Shown: positions 36,460 through 48,152 of the stretch, piece by piece
Position numbering within the stretch: the stretch's first letter is position 1
Layout: each line of letters opens with the position of its first letter
Assembly: GCF_000069185.1 (NCBI RefSeq)
Contig: NC_010397.1
Location: 2,666,001 to 2,730,000, forward strand
DNA length: 64,000 nt
Direction of reading: 5' to 3'
Origin: Mycobacteroides abscessus ATCC 19977
GTDB taxonomy: Bacteria; Actinomycetota; Actinomycetes; Mycobacteriales; Mycobacteriaceae
The notes under the pieces: generated by a model
What the model was told of the DNA's origin: nothing
Database searches by the model: none
What the model saw: only the letters and a program-made list of their open reading frames with translations
Made by a program: the position numbers and the translations under genes

Positions 36460-37220
36460 ATTCTTCTGAACTACACGAAAACCGATTTCCGCGGTCCGCA
36501 CTTTCAGTGGTTGCACTAGCAGTCGAGCCCATGCTCAGAAGCTAGACCCCGATCCTGGCTGCAAACCCAATATGAAAGCAAAGCAATGAATTTCAGCGAT
36601 AAGTCCACCTCCTGCGCGCTCTTCTGAGCATCGCATCAGACCTCGAACGCCAAGCCGCGACTCGTACCTCCGCTGAACAGCACGATTGCGAGACACGCGC
36701 GCATTCCCTCACCGAAGAACATCGACCTTTGCCTGAATTCTCTCGGTTCCATCCATCGTTCCGCGCACGGCCCGACGCAGACACCGCTGACCGCAGCACC
36801 CACCGCGCGTTTTTCATCGGTACCTAGGTCAGCCTCTTCCCGCACAGCAAAGCTGATCAGGACGTGATAGCGGGCCCGGCGGTCGCCTGGTATCTGACCA
36901 CAACCATGGTGCACCTTGCACCTGCGCCAGCCGAAACCCGGTGTGCACTGTCGTGGCGGCGGGAAGTCACGGCCAGCCACAGTGGACCTACCAAGCTACG
37001 GCAAACAACGAGGAGCTGGCCTCCATGACCGCTGAGCACGCTGCCAAGGAGGTTTCTCGTTGCCATACCGGAGCAGGAGTCCTCGGGATCGGTAGGGCAG
37101 CCATGAGCTATTCACATCCCACAGAACTGTGGCCGACTCAACCCCCGAAGACGTCCCGCGGTCTGCCAACCACGCAAGCGCGGGAGAAAACCATGAAAGA
37201 AACCCAACGAAGGAGGAGCA
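36460..37220. other. Long intergenic stretch before the amine oxidase gene
   Basis: 761 bases without a gene I can support. The left part (36460-36620) is visibly less GC-rich than its surroundings. The region includes the palindrome at 36908-36922, a possible small frame from an ATG at 37025 (about 70 codons, with GAGGAG nine bases upstream) that runs past the amine oxidase start, and an AAGGAGG site at 37046-37052 in front of an 11-codon frame beginning with TTG at 37060. It may be a long regulated leader, a small unrecognised gene, or the remains of deleted DNA. Confidence 0.4.
36908..36922. promoter_or_regulatory. Palindrome GGTGCA-3-TGCACC upstream of the amine oxidase gene
   Basis: Perfect 6-bp arms with a 3-base spacer, about 300 bases before the amine oxidase start. 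It shares the TGCACCT core with the inverted repeat next to the PucR gene, so both may bind the same regulator. Inference only. Confidence 0.3.
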
Positions 37221-38609
37221 ATGTCCAGATCAGTTGATAATGCTGTCGAGGCCGCTTCGGTCGATGTTGTGATTGTCGGCGCAGGCTTTGCCGGTTTGAG
37301 CGCCGCAGATCGGCTCGTGAATATGGGCGTTTCGGTCCTGGTCATCGACGCACGAGAAAGAGTCGGTGGCCGATCGTTCACTGGCGAAGTAGCCGGCGTC
37401 AAGGTCGACCTCGGGGCAACGTGGGTTGCCAAGCGCCACACCGCGATCCGTGACCTCATGGACCGCCTGGGCTGTTCGCTGACCCCGCAGTACGACGAAG
37501 GCGTCAACCTGCTGTGGATGGCCGGGAAACGTAAGACCTGGACAGGCACCCTCCCGACGGTCGACCCCGTGGACTTGGAGGACCTAGGGCGAATCACCAT
37601 CGAGATGGGTAAGTTGCTGGAGACTATCAATGTCGATGCCGCGTGGAAGTCTCCGAACGCCGACCAGCTCGACTCGATCTCGTTCGGCGAATGGCTCAGC
37701 CAGCAGCAGGCTGTCACCAGCACTAATGCGCTGATGTACATCGTCACCAGGGTGCAGTGGGGCTGCAGCCCGCTCGACGTGTCGCTGCTGCACGTGTTGC
37801 GCTACGTCCAAGCAGTAGGCGGGCTCGACCACATGCTCGCCGTCGAACACGGACAGCAGGAGTACCGCGTCACCGAAACCACGCAAGAGATCGCCAAGCG
37901 CCTCGCTGCACAGATCGGCGACCAGATTGTGCTGAACACCCGGGTTCGCCAGATCTCCCAAGACGATAACGGCGTCACGGTCTCCACCGACTCGGGAGTG
38001 ATCAATGCCAAGTACGCCATCGTCACGGCGGCCCCAGAGCATCGGGCTTACATCGAGTACCAGCCGGCCCTGCCGGCCAAGATCGAGGGGCTCACAACGA
38101 GCTTCCCGATGGGTGCGCTGAGCAAGGCGTTCGTTGCCTACGACAAGCCCTTCTGGCGGGCTGAGGGACTTTCGGGTGAGGCGTTGACCGATACCGCGCC
38201 GGTGTTCATCACCTTCGACGTGTCACCCAGCGATGACGGGCCGGGAATCCTCATGGTCTTCTGCACCGCTCGGGTGTACGACGGCTTCGGCCCGGAGGTT
38301 CGCCGGAAACTGGTTCTCAAACAATTGGTCGACCTGTACGGCGAGCAGGCCAACACCCCGATCGACTACATCGATCACTGCTGGGGCACCGAACCATTCG
38401 CCGCGGGCGGCCCGCACCCGGCCGCGCCGCCTTTTGCATCGGTGAACTACGGCGAGGCCCTCAGAGAGCCGCACGGGCGCATTCACTGGGCAGGTACCGA
38501 AACCGCGGGCGAGTGGGTCGGAACCATGAACGGCGCCATCCTGATGGGCCTGCACACCGCCGATCAGATCGCCCAGCAGCTCGGCGTCACAGGAGAGGTC
38601 TCGAAGTAA
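37221..38609 (+). CDS. Flavin-containing monoamine oxidase
   Basis: A 462-residue flavoprotein amine oxidase, similar in type to mycobacterial AofH (Rv3170). The N-terminal FAD fold is VVIVGAGFAGLSAADRLVNMGVSVLVIDARERVGGRS, and the C terminus has the family motif HWAGTETAGEWVGTMNGAILMG that closes the FAD site. It oxidises primary or polyamines to aldehydes with release of ammonia and hydrogen peroxide. The ATG at 37221 has a strong AAGGAGGAG site. A 13-pair hairpin ten bases after the stop probably ends the transcript. Confidence 0.92.
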   Translation: MSRSVDNAVEAASVDVVIVGAGFAGLSAADRLVNMGVSVLVIDARERVGGRSFTGEVAGVKVDLGATWVAKRHTAIRDLMDRLGCSLTPQYDEGVNLLWMAGKRKTWTGTLPTVDPVDLEDLGRITIEMGKLLETINVDAAWKSPNADQLDSISFGEWLSQQQAVTSTNALMYIVTRVQWGCSPLDVSLLHVLRYVQAVGGLDHMLAVEHGQQEYRVTETTQEIAKRLAAQIGDQIVLNTRVRQISQDDNGVTVSTDSGVINAKYAIVTAAPEHRAYIEYQPALPAKIEGLTTSFPMGALSKAFVAYDKPFWRAEGLSGEALTDTAPVFITFDVSPSDDGPGILMVFCTARVYDGFGPEVRRKLVLKQLVDLYGEQANTPIDYIDHCWGTEPFAAGGPHPAAPPFASVNYGEALREPHGRIHWAGTETAGEWVGTMNGAILMGLHTADQIAQQLGVTGEVSK

Positions 38610-38619
38610 ACCTCGTCCC

Positions 38620-38654
38620 GGTGCCCTCGGGGGTCTGTCTACCCCGAGGGCACC
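38620..38654 (+). terminator. Strong hairpin terminator after the amine oxidase gene
   Basis: Arms 38620-38632 and 38642-38654 form a perfect 13-pair GC-rich stem with a 9-base loop. There is no run of T after it, as is common for mycobacterial terminators. It is placed between two genes on the same strand and would isolate the amine oxidase from the HIT gene. Confidence 0.65.
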
Positions 38655-38729
38655 GCCGTGGTTCTGCCTATTGATCTCCGCAACGGATCGGACATGCATT
38701 CGATACGTCAACGCCTCTAGCGTGGGACG

Positions 38730-39170
38730 ATGGCCGACGACTGCTTGTTTTGCGGGATCATCTCCGGTGTAGTGCCCAGCGTGCGGGTCTCCGAGGACGC
38801 CGAAACGTACGCGTTCATGGACATCAACCCCGGATCGGACGGACATCTGCTGGTGGTTCCGAAGCGGCACAGCACGGATCTGCTCGAGATACCGCCGGAC
38901 GACCTCAGCGCCGTTGCCTTGGCGGCGCAGCGCATCGCCAAAGCGGCAGTCGCCGAGCTCGGCGCCGACGGGGTGAACCTGCTGAATTGCTGTGGGGCGC
39001 ACGCCTGGCAGACGGAGTTCCACTTCCATCTGCACGTGATCCCGCGGTACACCGACAAATCCAGGGACGGATTGCGGTTGCCGTGGATCCCGGGGGTGCG
39101 CGGCGATACGCGCACCATCGCGGCGCTGGGAAACAGGCTGTGCGCGGCACTCGACGTCAAAGAAATGTGA
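38730..39170 (+). CDS. HIT (histidine triad) family protein
   Basis: A 146-residue nucleotide hydrolase or transferase of the HIT superfamily. CLFCGIISGVVPSVRVSEDAE is the usual N terminus with CxxC, and the active-site triad is HFHLHVIPRY. Family members cleave nucleoside phosphoramidates and adenylates; the physiological substrate here is unknown. The 3' end overlaps the convergent nitroreductase gene by 14 bases. Confidence 0.9.
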   Translation: MADDCLFCGIISGVVPSVRVSEDAETYAFMDINPGSDGHLLVVPKRHSTDLLEIPPDDLSAVALAAQRIAKAAVAELGADGVNLLNCCGAHAWQTEFHFHLHVIPRYTDKSRDGLRLPWIPGVRGDTRTIAALGNRLCAALDVKEM

Positions 39171-39816
39171 CGGTCTCCGACAGCGCTGCCCGCGGCATCT
39201 CTGGGGCCTTCGTTTCTGGATTCCTGTAACCAATCGACATGCCGCAGTACAGGACCCGCTGCGGTGGTGGCGCAATGACTTCTGCGACCGTGCGGTGATA
39301 CTCCGCCCACGCGATTTGCGGGCAGCTGTCCAGCCCCTCCGCACGAAGCAACAGCATGATGGTTTGTAGATACATGCCCGCATCACCCCACTGAGGCGGC
39401 GGCATATCGCGGTCGAGATAGCAGAACAGCGCCGTCGAGGCGCCGAAGCAAGCCCAGTTGCCCGCTCGCACAGCAGCCCGGGCGTCATGATCGTCATGAT
39501 CGATGCCAAGGGCGCCGTAGCGCCGGTGCCCGAAGTCGTACAGGCGTTCCCGGTAGGGGCTGTCCAGCGGTTGCGGGTACATCGCTACCTCCAGCGCATC
39601 GCCGCGATCCCCAGCGATCACGCGCCGGGCGATCCGCTCCTTGAGCTCCGCGAGACGCGCGCCGCTCAGCACATACACATGCCATGGCTGCAGATTCCCT
39701 CCGGATGGGGCCCGCGCGGCCGCCGTCAGAACCCTCGTGAGCGTGGCAGGACTCACCGGGCGATCAACAAACTCCCGGACCGAACGCCGGGAAGCCACCG
39801 CGTCATATACGTCCAC
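39157..39816 (-). CDS. Nitroreductase-family FMN enzyme
   Basis: A protein of about 219 residues of the nitroreductase superfamily. The FMN-binding start VYDAVASRRSVREFVDRPVSPATLTRVLTAAARAPSGGNLQPWHVYVLSG is diagnostic, and a later segment MYLQTIMLLLRAEGLDSCPQIAW contacts the flavin. Such homodimers reduce nitro compounds, quinones or enones with NAD(P)H. A GTG at 39816 starts just before the conserved domain and is used here; an ATG-like longer form from 39843 is possible. It diverges from bcpB. Confidence 0.87.
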   Translation of the reverse strand: MDVYDAVASRRSVREFVDRPVSPATLTRVLTAAARAPSGGNLQPWHVYVLSGARLAELKERIARRVIAGDRGDALEVAMYPQPLDSPYRERLYDFGHRRYGALGIDHDDHDARAAVRAGNWACFGASTALFCYLDRDMPPPQWGDAGMYLQTIMLLLRAEGLDSCPQIAWAEYHRTVAEVIAPPPQRVLYCGMSIGYRNPETKAPEMPRAALSETVTFL

Positions 39817-39866
39817 ACCACCGATGGTATGGCGGCCCGTCACCGGGCACGGGTAGCGTGCGGTTC

Positions 39867-40325
39867 ATGAAACCTGGTGATCGCGTCGCGGACTTCGAGC
39901 TTCCGGATCAGACCGGAACTTCCCGCAGCCTGTCCGCCCTGCTGGCCGACGGACCTGTCGTGCTGTTCTTCTATCCGGCCGCCAATACTCCCGGCTGCAC
40001 CGCCGAGGCCTGCCATTTCCGTGATTTGGCAAGCGAATTCAAGGAAGTCGGGGCTTCCCGGGTGGGTATCAGTGTCGATTCAGTGGAGAAGCAGGCCGAT
40101 TTCGCCGACAAGCGCAAGTTCGATTACCCGCTGCTCTCGGACACCGGCGGCAAGATCTCCTCAGCCTTCGGCGTCAAGCGCGGGCTGCTGGGCAAGCTCG
40201 CGCCGGTCAAACGGACCACGTTCATCATCGACACGGACAAGACGATTCTGGAAGTCTTTGCCAGCGAGCTCAATATGAACGCACACGCGGACAAGGCTCT
40301 GGAGTTCCTGCGCGCCCGCAAGTAG
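39867..40325 (+). CDS. bcpB: Thioredoxin-dependent peroxiredoxin BcpB
   Basis: A 152-residue peroxiredoxin of the BCP/PrxQ type that reduces hydroperoxides using thioredoxin. The peroxidatic Cys lies in NTPGCTAEACHFRDL, with a candidate resolving Cys five residues on. GDRVADFELPDQTG at the N terminus and FGVKRGLLGKLAPVKRTTFIID follow BcpB (Rv1608c) closely. The ATG at 39867 starts at the conserved MKPGD; a TAGCGT hexamer just upstream would suit leaderless transcription. It is convergent with hisI. Confidence 0.92.
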   Translation: MKPGDRVADFELPDQTGTSRSLSALLADGPVVLFFYPAANTPGCTAEACHFRDLASEFKEVGASRVGISVDSVEKQADFADKRKFDYPLLSDTGGKISSAFGVKRGLLGKLAPVKRTTFIIDTDKTILEVFASELNMNAHADKALEFLRARK

Positions 40326-40676
40326 TTAGGGCGCCTCGCCCAAGAGTTCGCCGGCGTCAAAGCAACTGTGCGCGCCGGTGTGGCACGCGGGTCCGGACTG
40401 ATCCACTTCCAGGACCAGCGTGTCGCCATCGCAATCCAGCCGCACCGAACGCACGTACTGGGTGTGCCCCGATGTCTCACCCTTGACCCACAGGCGCTGG
40501 CGGGACCGTGAGAAGTAGGTGCCCTTCCGCGTCGACAGCGTCAGCGCCAGGGCCTCATCATTCATCCAGGCCACCATGAGGACGGTGCCCGTGCCGTGTT
40601 CCTGCACCACCGCGGTCACCAAACCAGCGCCATCGCGCTTCAGGCGGGCGGCGATATCTGGAGCGAGTTCGCTCAT
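40326..40676 (-). CDS. hisI: Phosphoribosyl-AMP cyclohydrolase
   Basis: A 116-residue monofunctional HisI that opens the purine ring of phosphoribosyl-AMP, the third step of histidine synthesis. Metal-site segments are present: [16 protein letters not shown] and HTGAHSCF, plus the typical [37 protein letters not shown]. The ATG overlaps the hisF stop (ATGA). It is the last gene of the his run; the HisE activity must come from a separate gene elsewhere. Confidence 0.96.
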   Translation of the reverse strand: MSELAPDIAARLKRDGAGLVTAVVQEHGTGTVLMVAWMNDEALALTLSTRKGTYFSRSRQRLWVKGETSGHTQYVRSVRLDCDGDTLVLEVDQSGPACHTGAHSCFDAGELLGEAP

Positions 40677-41446
40677 CGCACCGTGATCCCTTCTGCTGCC
40701 ATCGCGGCCTTCACCTCGCCGATGGTCAGCTCGCGGAAGTGAAAGACACTTGCCGCCAACACCGCATCGGCACCGGCCTGCACCGCGGGCGCGAAGTGGC
40801 CGATGGCACCCGCTCCACCGCTGGCAATCACCGGGACGTCGACCGCGGCGCGCGCCGCAGCGATCATCTCCAGGTCGAATCCCGCCTTGGTGCCGTCGGC
40901 GTCCATGGAATTGAGCAAGATCTCGCCTACCCCTAATTCTGCTCCACGACTTGTCCATTCGATCGCGTCGATACCGGTGCCCCGGCGTCCGCCATGAGTG
41001 GTCACCTCCCACCCGGACGAGGTGGGCACATCGCCATCACGGACGCGTCGGGCGTCGACACTCAGCACGATGCACTGCGATCCGAACCGCTGCGCCAACT
41101 CGGCCAGCAGTTCCGGGCGTGCGATGGCCGCGGTGTTCACACCTACTTTGTCCGCACCGGCCCGCAACAACACATTGACGTCATCGACCGATCGCACGCC
41201 GCCACCCACCGTCAGCGGTATGAACACCTGCTCAGCCGTACGCCGGACCACGTCCAACATCGTGGCGCGCCCAGACGACGACGCGGTGACGTCCAGGAAG
41301 GTCAGCTCGTCCACGCCCTCGGCGTCGTACGCGGCCGCCAACTCGACCGGATCGCCCGCATCCCGGAGGTTTTCGAAATTCACGCCCTTGACCACCCGGC
41401 CGTCGTCGACGTCCAGGCATGCGATGACGCGGGTGGCAACACTCAT
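40673..41446 (-). CDS. hisF: Imidazole glycerol phosphate synthase cyclase subunit
   Basis: A 257-residue TIM barrel that, with HisH, makes imidazole glycerol phosphate and AICAR from PRFAR. The catalytic Asp is in [18 protein letters not shown], and the second catalytic Asp in [16 protein letters not shown]. Phosphate loops VGGGVRS and ASGGAGAI are intact. The stop overlaps hisI and the start overlaps impA by four bases. Confidence 0.96.
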   Translation of the reverse strand: MSVATRVIACLDVDDGRVVKGVNFENLRDAGDPVELAAAYDAEGVDELTFLDVTASSSGRATMLDVVRRTAEQVFIPLTVGGGVRSVDDVNVLLRAGADKVGVNTAAIARPELLAELAQRFGSQCIVLSVDARRVRDGDVPTSSGWEVTTHGGRRGTGIDAIEWTSRGAELGVGEILLNSMDADGTKAGFDLEMIAAARAAVDVPVIASGGAGAIGHFAPAVQAGADAVLAASVFHFRELTIGEVKAAMAAEGITVR

Positions 41447-42258
41447 CGGTAGTCCTCCGGATCTCCGACCTCAGCCAGTACTTCCAAGATCTGCTCCTGC
41501 ACGCCCGGTGCCGCCACCAGTAGCGAGGGCGATTCCGGGGTCCAGGGCTCACCGTTCAGGTCGCTCGCATGGCCGCCCGCGGCCTGTACCAATGCGATAC
41601 CAGCGGCGTGATCCCAGACATGCGCACCGAAGCTCACCGCACCACCCAATATTCCGCCGGCGGTGAACGCCAAATCGATTCCGGTACTGCCATGCATACG
41701 CAGCCGCGAGGTGATGCGGCTCAGTTTCTCCAGCACGGTCAGGCGGTACCGCCCCGGAACCCGGCCCTTCCAATCAACATTGAAGGTGCCCAGGCCCACG
41801 GCCACGTCCGCAAGATCGGTGCGCGGCAAGGGTGGCATCGCAACTCCGTTGCGGAACAACGGACCGCCCGTCACGGCGGCATACTTCTCCCCCATGAACG
41901 GCAACCAGGTCAGCCCGGCCACCGGCACACCGTCGGACATCAGCCCGAGCAGAATTGCGGCCATCGGAGAACCCGCCGCGTAGTTGACGGTGCCGTCTAT
42001 CGGGTCGACTACCCAGACCAATCCGGAATCCACCGCCGGGCCGCCGAATTCCTCACCGTGCACCCCGATTCCGGTGCGCTCGGTCAGTGCCTGCACCACC
42101 ATCCGCTCGATGGCGAGGTCTTCCTCGGTGGCAAAATCCTTGCCGCCCTTGAAGACCACACCCTCGGCCCCATGACCGGCCACGAAACGCTGGGCCGCCG
42201 CATCCAGAATCACGGACGCCTCGCGCACCAGAGCTTCCAGTTCCGCGGTCGTGGTCAT
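41443..42258 (-). CDS. impA: Inositol/histidinol-phosphate phosphatase ImpA-like
   Basis: A 271-residue metal-dependent phosphatase of the inositol monophosphatase superfamily. The motifs are [15 protein letters not shown] with the first metal ligand, [17 protein letters not shown], and the C-terminal [17 protein letters not shown]. The M. tuberculosis homologue is Rv1604 (ImpA), found in the same place inside the his cluster. Related enzymes act on inositol phosphate or histidinol phosphate; the location makes a histidinol-phosphatase role worth considering, but neither substrate is shown here. Confidence 0.9.
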   Translation of the reverse strand: MTTTAELEALVREASVILDAAAQRFVAGHGAEGVVFKGGKDFATEEDLAIERMVVQALTERTGIGVHGEEFGGPAVDSGLVWVVDPIDGTVNYAAGSPMAAILLGLMSDGVPVAGLTWLPFMGEKYAAVTGGPLFRNGVAMPPLPRTDLADVAVGLGTFNVDWKGRVPGRYRLTVLEKLSRITSRLRMHGSTGIDLAFTAGGILGGAVSFGAHVWDHAAGIALVQAAGGHASDLNGEPWTPESPSLLVAAPGVQEQILEVLAEVGDPEDYR

Positions 42259-42259
42259 C

Positions 42260-42991
42260 TCAGGAAACGGCTGCTATCGCATCGGGCAGGGTGAAACGGC
42301 CTGCGTAAAGGGCCTTTCCGACGATCGCGCCCTCGACACCGGCGCCGGTCAATTCCGCGATGGCACGCAGATCATCCAGACTCGACACCCCGCCCGAGGC
42401 AATGACCGGAGCGTTGGCCACACCGGCGACCTGTGCCAGCAGCTCAAGATTTGGCCCGGTCAGGGTACCGTCCTTGGTTACATCCGTGACCACGTAGCGC
42501 GAACATCCCTGTGCACGCAGACGTTCGAGCACCTCCCAGAGATCTCCGCCGTCACTCACCCAGCCACGGCCGCGTAGACGGTGTGCGCCCTCGACAATTT
42601 CGACATCCAGACCCACAGCCACGCGTTCACCGTGCCGGGCGATCGCCGAAGCGCACCATTCGGGGTCCTCCAGCGCAGCGGTACCGAGATTGACTCGTGC
42701 GCAACCGGTGGCGAGCGCCGCGGTCAACGCCTCATCGTCACGGATACCACCCGAGAGCTCCACCTTGACGTCGAGCTCACCGACGACCTGCGCCAGCAGC
42801 TCACGATTTGAGCCACGGCCAAAGGCCGCATCCAGGTCCACCAGATGTACCCACTCGGCACCGTCGTTCTGCCACGCCAGTGCCGCGTCACGCGGCGAAC
42901 CGTACGTGGTTTCACTGCCCGCCTTGCCCTGCACCAGGCGTACAGCCTGACCGTCCGCGACATCAACCGCCGGTAATAGAACGAGACTCAA
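42260..42991 (-). CDS. priA: Bifunctional ProFAR / phosphoribosylanthranilate isomerase
   Basis: A 243-residue TIM barrel, homologue of mycobacterial HisA/PriA, which isomerises ProFAR in histidine synthesis and also phosphoribosylanthranilate in tryptophan synthesis. No separate trpF gene appears among the trp genes of this window, which fits the dual role. [42 protein letters not shown] and [15 protein letters not shown] are characteristic. The start is a TTG at 42991 overlapping the hisH stop (TTGA), which fits the family length. Confidence 0.94.
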   Translation of the reverse strand: MSLVLLPAVDVADGQAVRLVQGKAGSETTYGSPRDAALAWQNDGAEWVHLVDLDAAFGRGSNRELLAQVVGELDVKVELSGGIRDDEALTAALATGCARVNLGTAALEDPEWCASAIARHGERVAVGLDVEIVEGAHRLRGRGWVSDGGDLWEVLERLRAQGCSRYVVTDVTKDGTLTGPNLELLAQVAGVANAPVIASGGVSSLDDLRAIAELTGAGVEGAIVGKALYAGRFTLPDAIAAVS

Positions 42992-43634
42992 GAGATTCCC
43001 TTCACCCAATTGCTCAACAACACGGCCCCCGCGTCACCACTCTTTTCCGGATGGAACTGTGTGGCAGCAAGTGGCCCATTCTCCACCGCCGCGACAAACG
43101 GCACGTGGTGGGTCGCCCAGGTCACCAGCGGCGGCGCGATCGGCGACTCGCCGGGCGTTTCCAGTTCCCACTTCTGCACCGCGTACGAATGCACAAAATA
43201 AAAGCGGGTGCCTGCGTCGAGCCCAGCGAAGAGCTGCGAACCAGGTGCCGCATCAACGGTGTTCCAACCCATATGCGGAATCACGGGCGCATCGAGGCGG
43301 CTGACCACACCGGGCCACTGCCCACACCCTTGCGTATCGACACCGAATTCGATGCCGTGACTGAACAGGATCTGCATTCCCACACAGATGCCCAGCACCG
43401 GGCGCCCCCCGGAGAGCCGGATATCGATGATGCGTTCGCCGTCGATACCACGCAGTCCCTCCATACACGCCGCGAAGGCTCCCACACCGGGGACCACCAG
43501 ACCGTCAGCGTTGAGTGCCGTACTGGAGTCGGCGGTCACCGTAACATCGGCGCCAACCCGTTCCAGTGCACGCTGTGCGGACCTCAGATTGCCTGAGCCG
43601 TAGTCGAGGACAACAACTTTCGGCCCAGCACCGG

Positions 43635-43638
<4 letters not shown>
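42988..43638 (-). CDS. hisH: Imidazole glycerol phosphate synthase glutaminase subunit
   Basis: A 216-residue class I glutamine amidotransferase that supplies ammonia to HisF. The nucleophile Cys is in [12 protein letters not shown] and the His-Glu pair in [13 protein letters not shown]. The N terminus [22 protein letters not shown] is typical. A GTG start at 43638 overlaps the hisB stop (GTGA). Confidence 0.95.
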
Positions 43639-46731
<3,093 letters not shown>

Positions 46732-46845
46732 TCTCCCAGAGCTGCTCAACAGCATTTACCACGCAGTCACCGGTTGTATGTGACGCACGTCTAACTAGAC
46801 TCGTGCGCGAGATTCCCGCACCGACCCCAAACGATCGGAATATCG

Positions 46846-47250
46846 ATGTCAGCAAATAACCAGCCCGGCGTCCCCATGCTCCTGCCCGAATGGCTGGAAC
46901 GAGCTCAGATCAAGTACATCAACCCGCTTATGGCCCCCATCGCGCGGTTTCTGCCCTCATTCGCCACCGTCACACATTACGGACGCACCTCTGGCACCAA
47001 GTACGAGACCACCGTGAACGCATTCCGCAAAGGCAACGTCGTCTCCATCGCTCTCATTCACGGCAAGACCAACTGGACCAAGAACGTGATCGCCGCCGGC
47101 GGAGCCGACATCACGCTGTTCGGCGGCAGGCAGATCCATGTGGTCAACCCCCGCATCGTGGAGCAGGGCCAGGGCGATCCCGCCCTGACACGCGCCACGC
47201 GTCAGGTGAACAAGCGCGCCGGCGTCTTCGTGGCCGAGATCGCACAGTAA
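46846..47250 (+). CDS. Deazaflavin (F420)-dependent nitroreductase-family protein
   Basis: A 134-residue protein of the Ddn-like split beta-barrel family of F420-dependent reductases. The signature ATVTHYGRTSGTKYETTVNAFRKGNVVSIALIHG and the later TLFGGRQIHVV segment match. Family members reduce quinones or nitroimidazoles using F420H2. It is divergent from hisD and in gene order corresponds to Rv1598c. The exact substrate is unknown. Confidence 0.83.
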   Translation: MSANNQPGVPMLLPEWLERAQIKYINPLMAPIARFLPSFATVTHYGRTSGTKYETTVNAFRKGNVVSIALIHGKTNWTKNVIAAGGADITLFGGRQIHVVNPRIVEQGQGDPALTRATRQVNKRAGVFVAEIAQ

Positions 47251-47285
47251 GCCGGTACTCCCGGCGCCACACGCTGGTGCGCGAG

Positions 47286-48152
47286 TTACATGTCCAAACC
47301 GATGTCGAGCACCCGTGCGGAGTGGGTCAATGCCCCAACCGCAAGGTAATCGACACCTGTCTTGGCGTACGCAGCGGCGGTTTCCAGGGATAACCCGCCG
47401 GAGGCTTCGAGCTTGAGTTGCGGTGCGCGGGCGTCGCGCCGTTGCACCGCAACTTGAGCCTGCCACACCGGGAAGTTGTCCAGGAGCACCAGTTCTGCCC
47501 CTTCGGCCATGACCTCGTCAAGTTGTTCCAGCGAGTCCACTTCGACCTCGCACTCGATGTCCGGCGCTACCGCGCGGACCGCGCGCAGCGCAGCAACGAC
47601 CGAGCCCGCGGCCACCACATGGTTGTCCTTGATCAGCGCCGCGTCTCCGAGGCCGAGCCGATGGTTGACCCCACCTCCGGCACGTACCGCATATTTCTGC
47701 AAAAGGCGAAGTCCGGGAAGGGTTTTCCTGGTATCGCGGATCCGCGCACCGGTGCCGTCGACGGCATCCACCCAGGCGGCAGTGGTGGTAGCGATGCCAG
47801 AGAGATGACACACCAGATTCAACATGGTGCGTTCGGCGGTCAATAGGTCACGCGTCGGCGCGGTGACGGTAAGCAGCGATACGCCGGTTCCCACCCGAGC
47901 CCCATCGGTGAGGCGACTGTCCACTCGGTAATTACCGGCACCGACAACCTGGTCGAGCACGATGAGGGCGATGTCGACTCCGGCGATCACCCCGCCCGCC
48001 CGGGTCACCATCGATGCGGTGCATTCGGCATCTGCGGGCACGGTCGCCCGACTGGTGATGTCCGGGCCGTAATGCAGGTCCTCGGCAAGAGCGCGCTCCA
48101 CCACCGAACGCGCCTCCGCGAGTTCGGTTTCCGTCAGTGTTCCGGTCAACAT
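47286..48152 (-). CDS. nadC: Nicotinate-nucleotide pyrophosphorylase (quinolinate phosphoribosyltransferase)
   Basis: A 288-residue enzyme that turns quinolinate and PRPP into nicotinate mononucleotide. DLHYGPDITSRATVP, the active-site segment RDTRKTLPGLRLLQKYAVRAGGGVNHRLGLGDAALIKDNH, and LEASGGLSLETAAAYAKTGVDYLAVGAL are characteristic. The ATG at 48152 overlaps the end of nadB by seven bases. It is last in nadA-nadB-nadC. Confidence 0.96.
   Translation of the reverse strand: MLTGTLTETELAEARSVVERALAEDLHYGPDITSRATVPADAECTASMVTRAGGVIAGVDIALIVLDQVVGAGNYRVDSRLTDGARVGTGVSLLTVTAPTRDLLTAERTMLNLVCHLSGIATTTAAWVDAVDGTGARIRDTRKTLPGLRLLQKYAVRAGGGVNHRLGLGDAALIKDNHVVAAGSVVAALRAVRAVAPDIECEVEVDSLEQLDEVMAEGAELVLLDNFPVWQAQVAVQRRDARAPQLKLEASGGLSLETAAAYAKTGVDYLAVGALTHSARVLDIGLDM

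Noticed and set aside
36636..36980. 115-codon reverse frame in the gap before the amine oxidase gene
   Set aside because: No ribosome site, no family resemblance, and a Cys/Arg/Gly composition like non-coding GC-rich DNA; not strong enough to call a gene.
38223..39509. 428-codon reverse frame
   Set aside because: It overlaps the amine oxidase, HIT and nitroreductase genes in the wrong frame and has no protein-like features.
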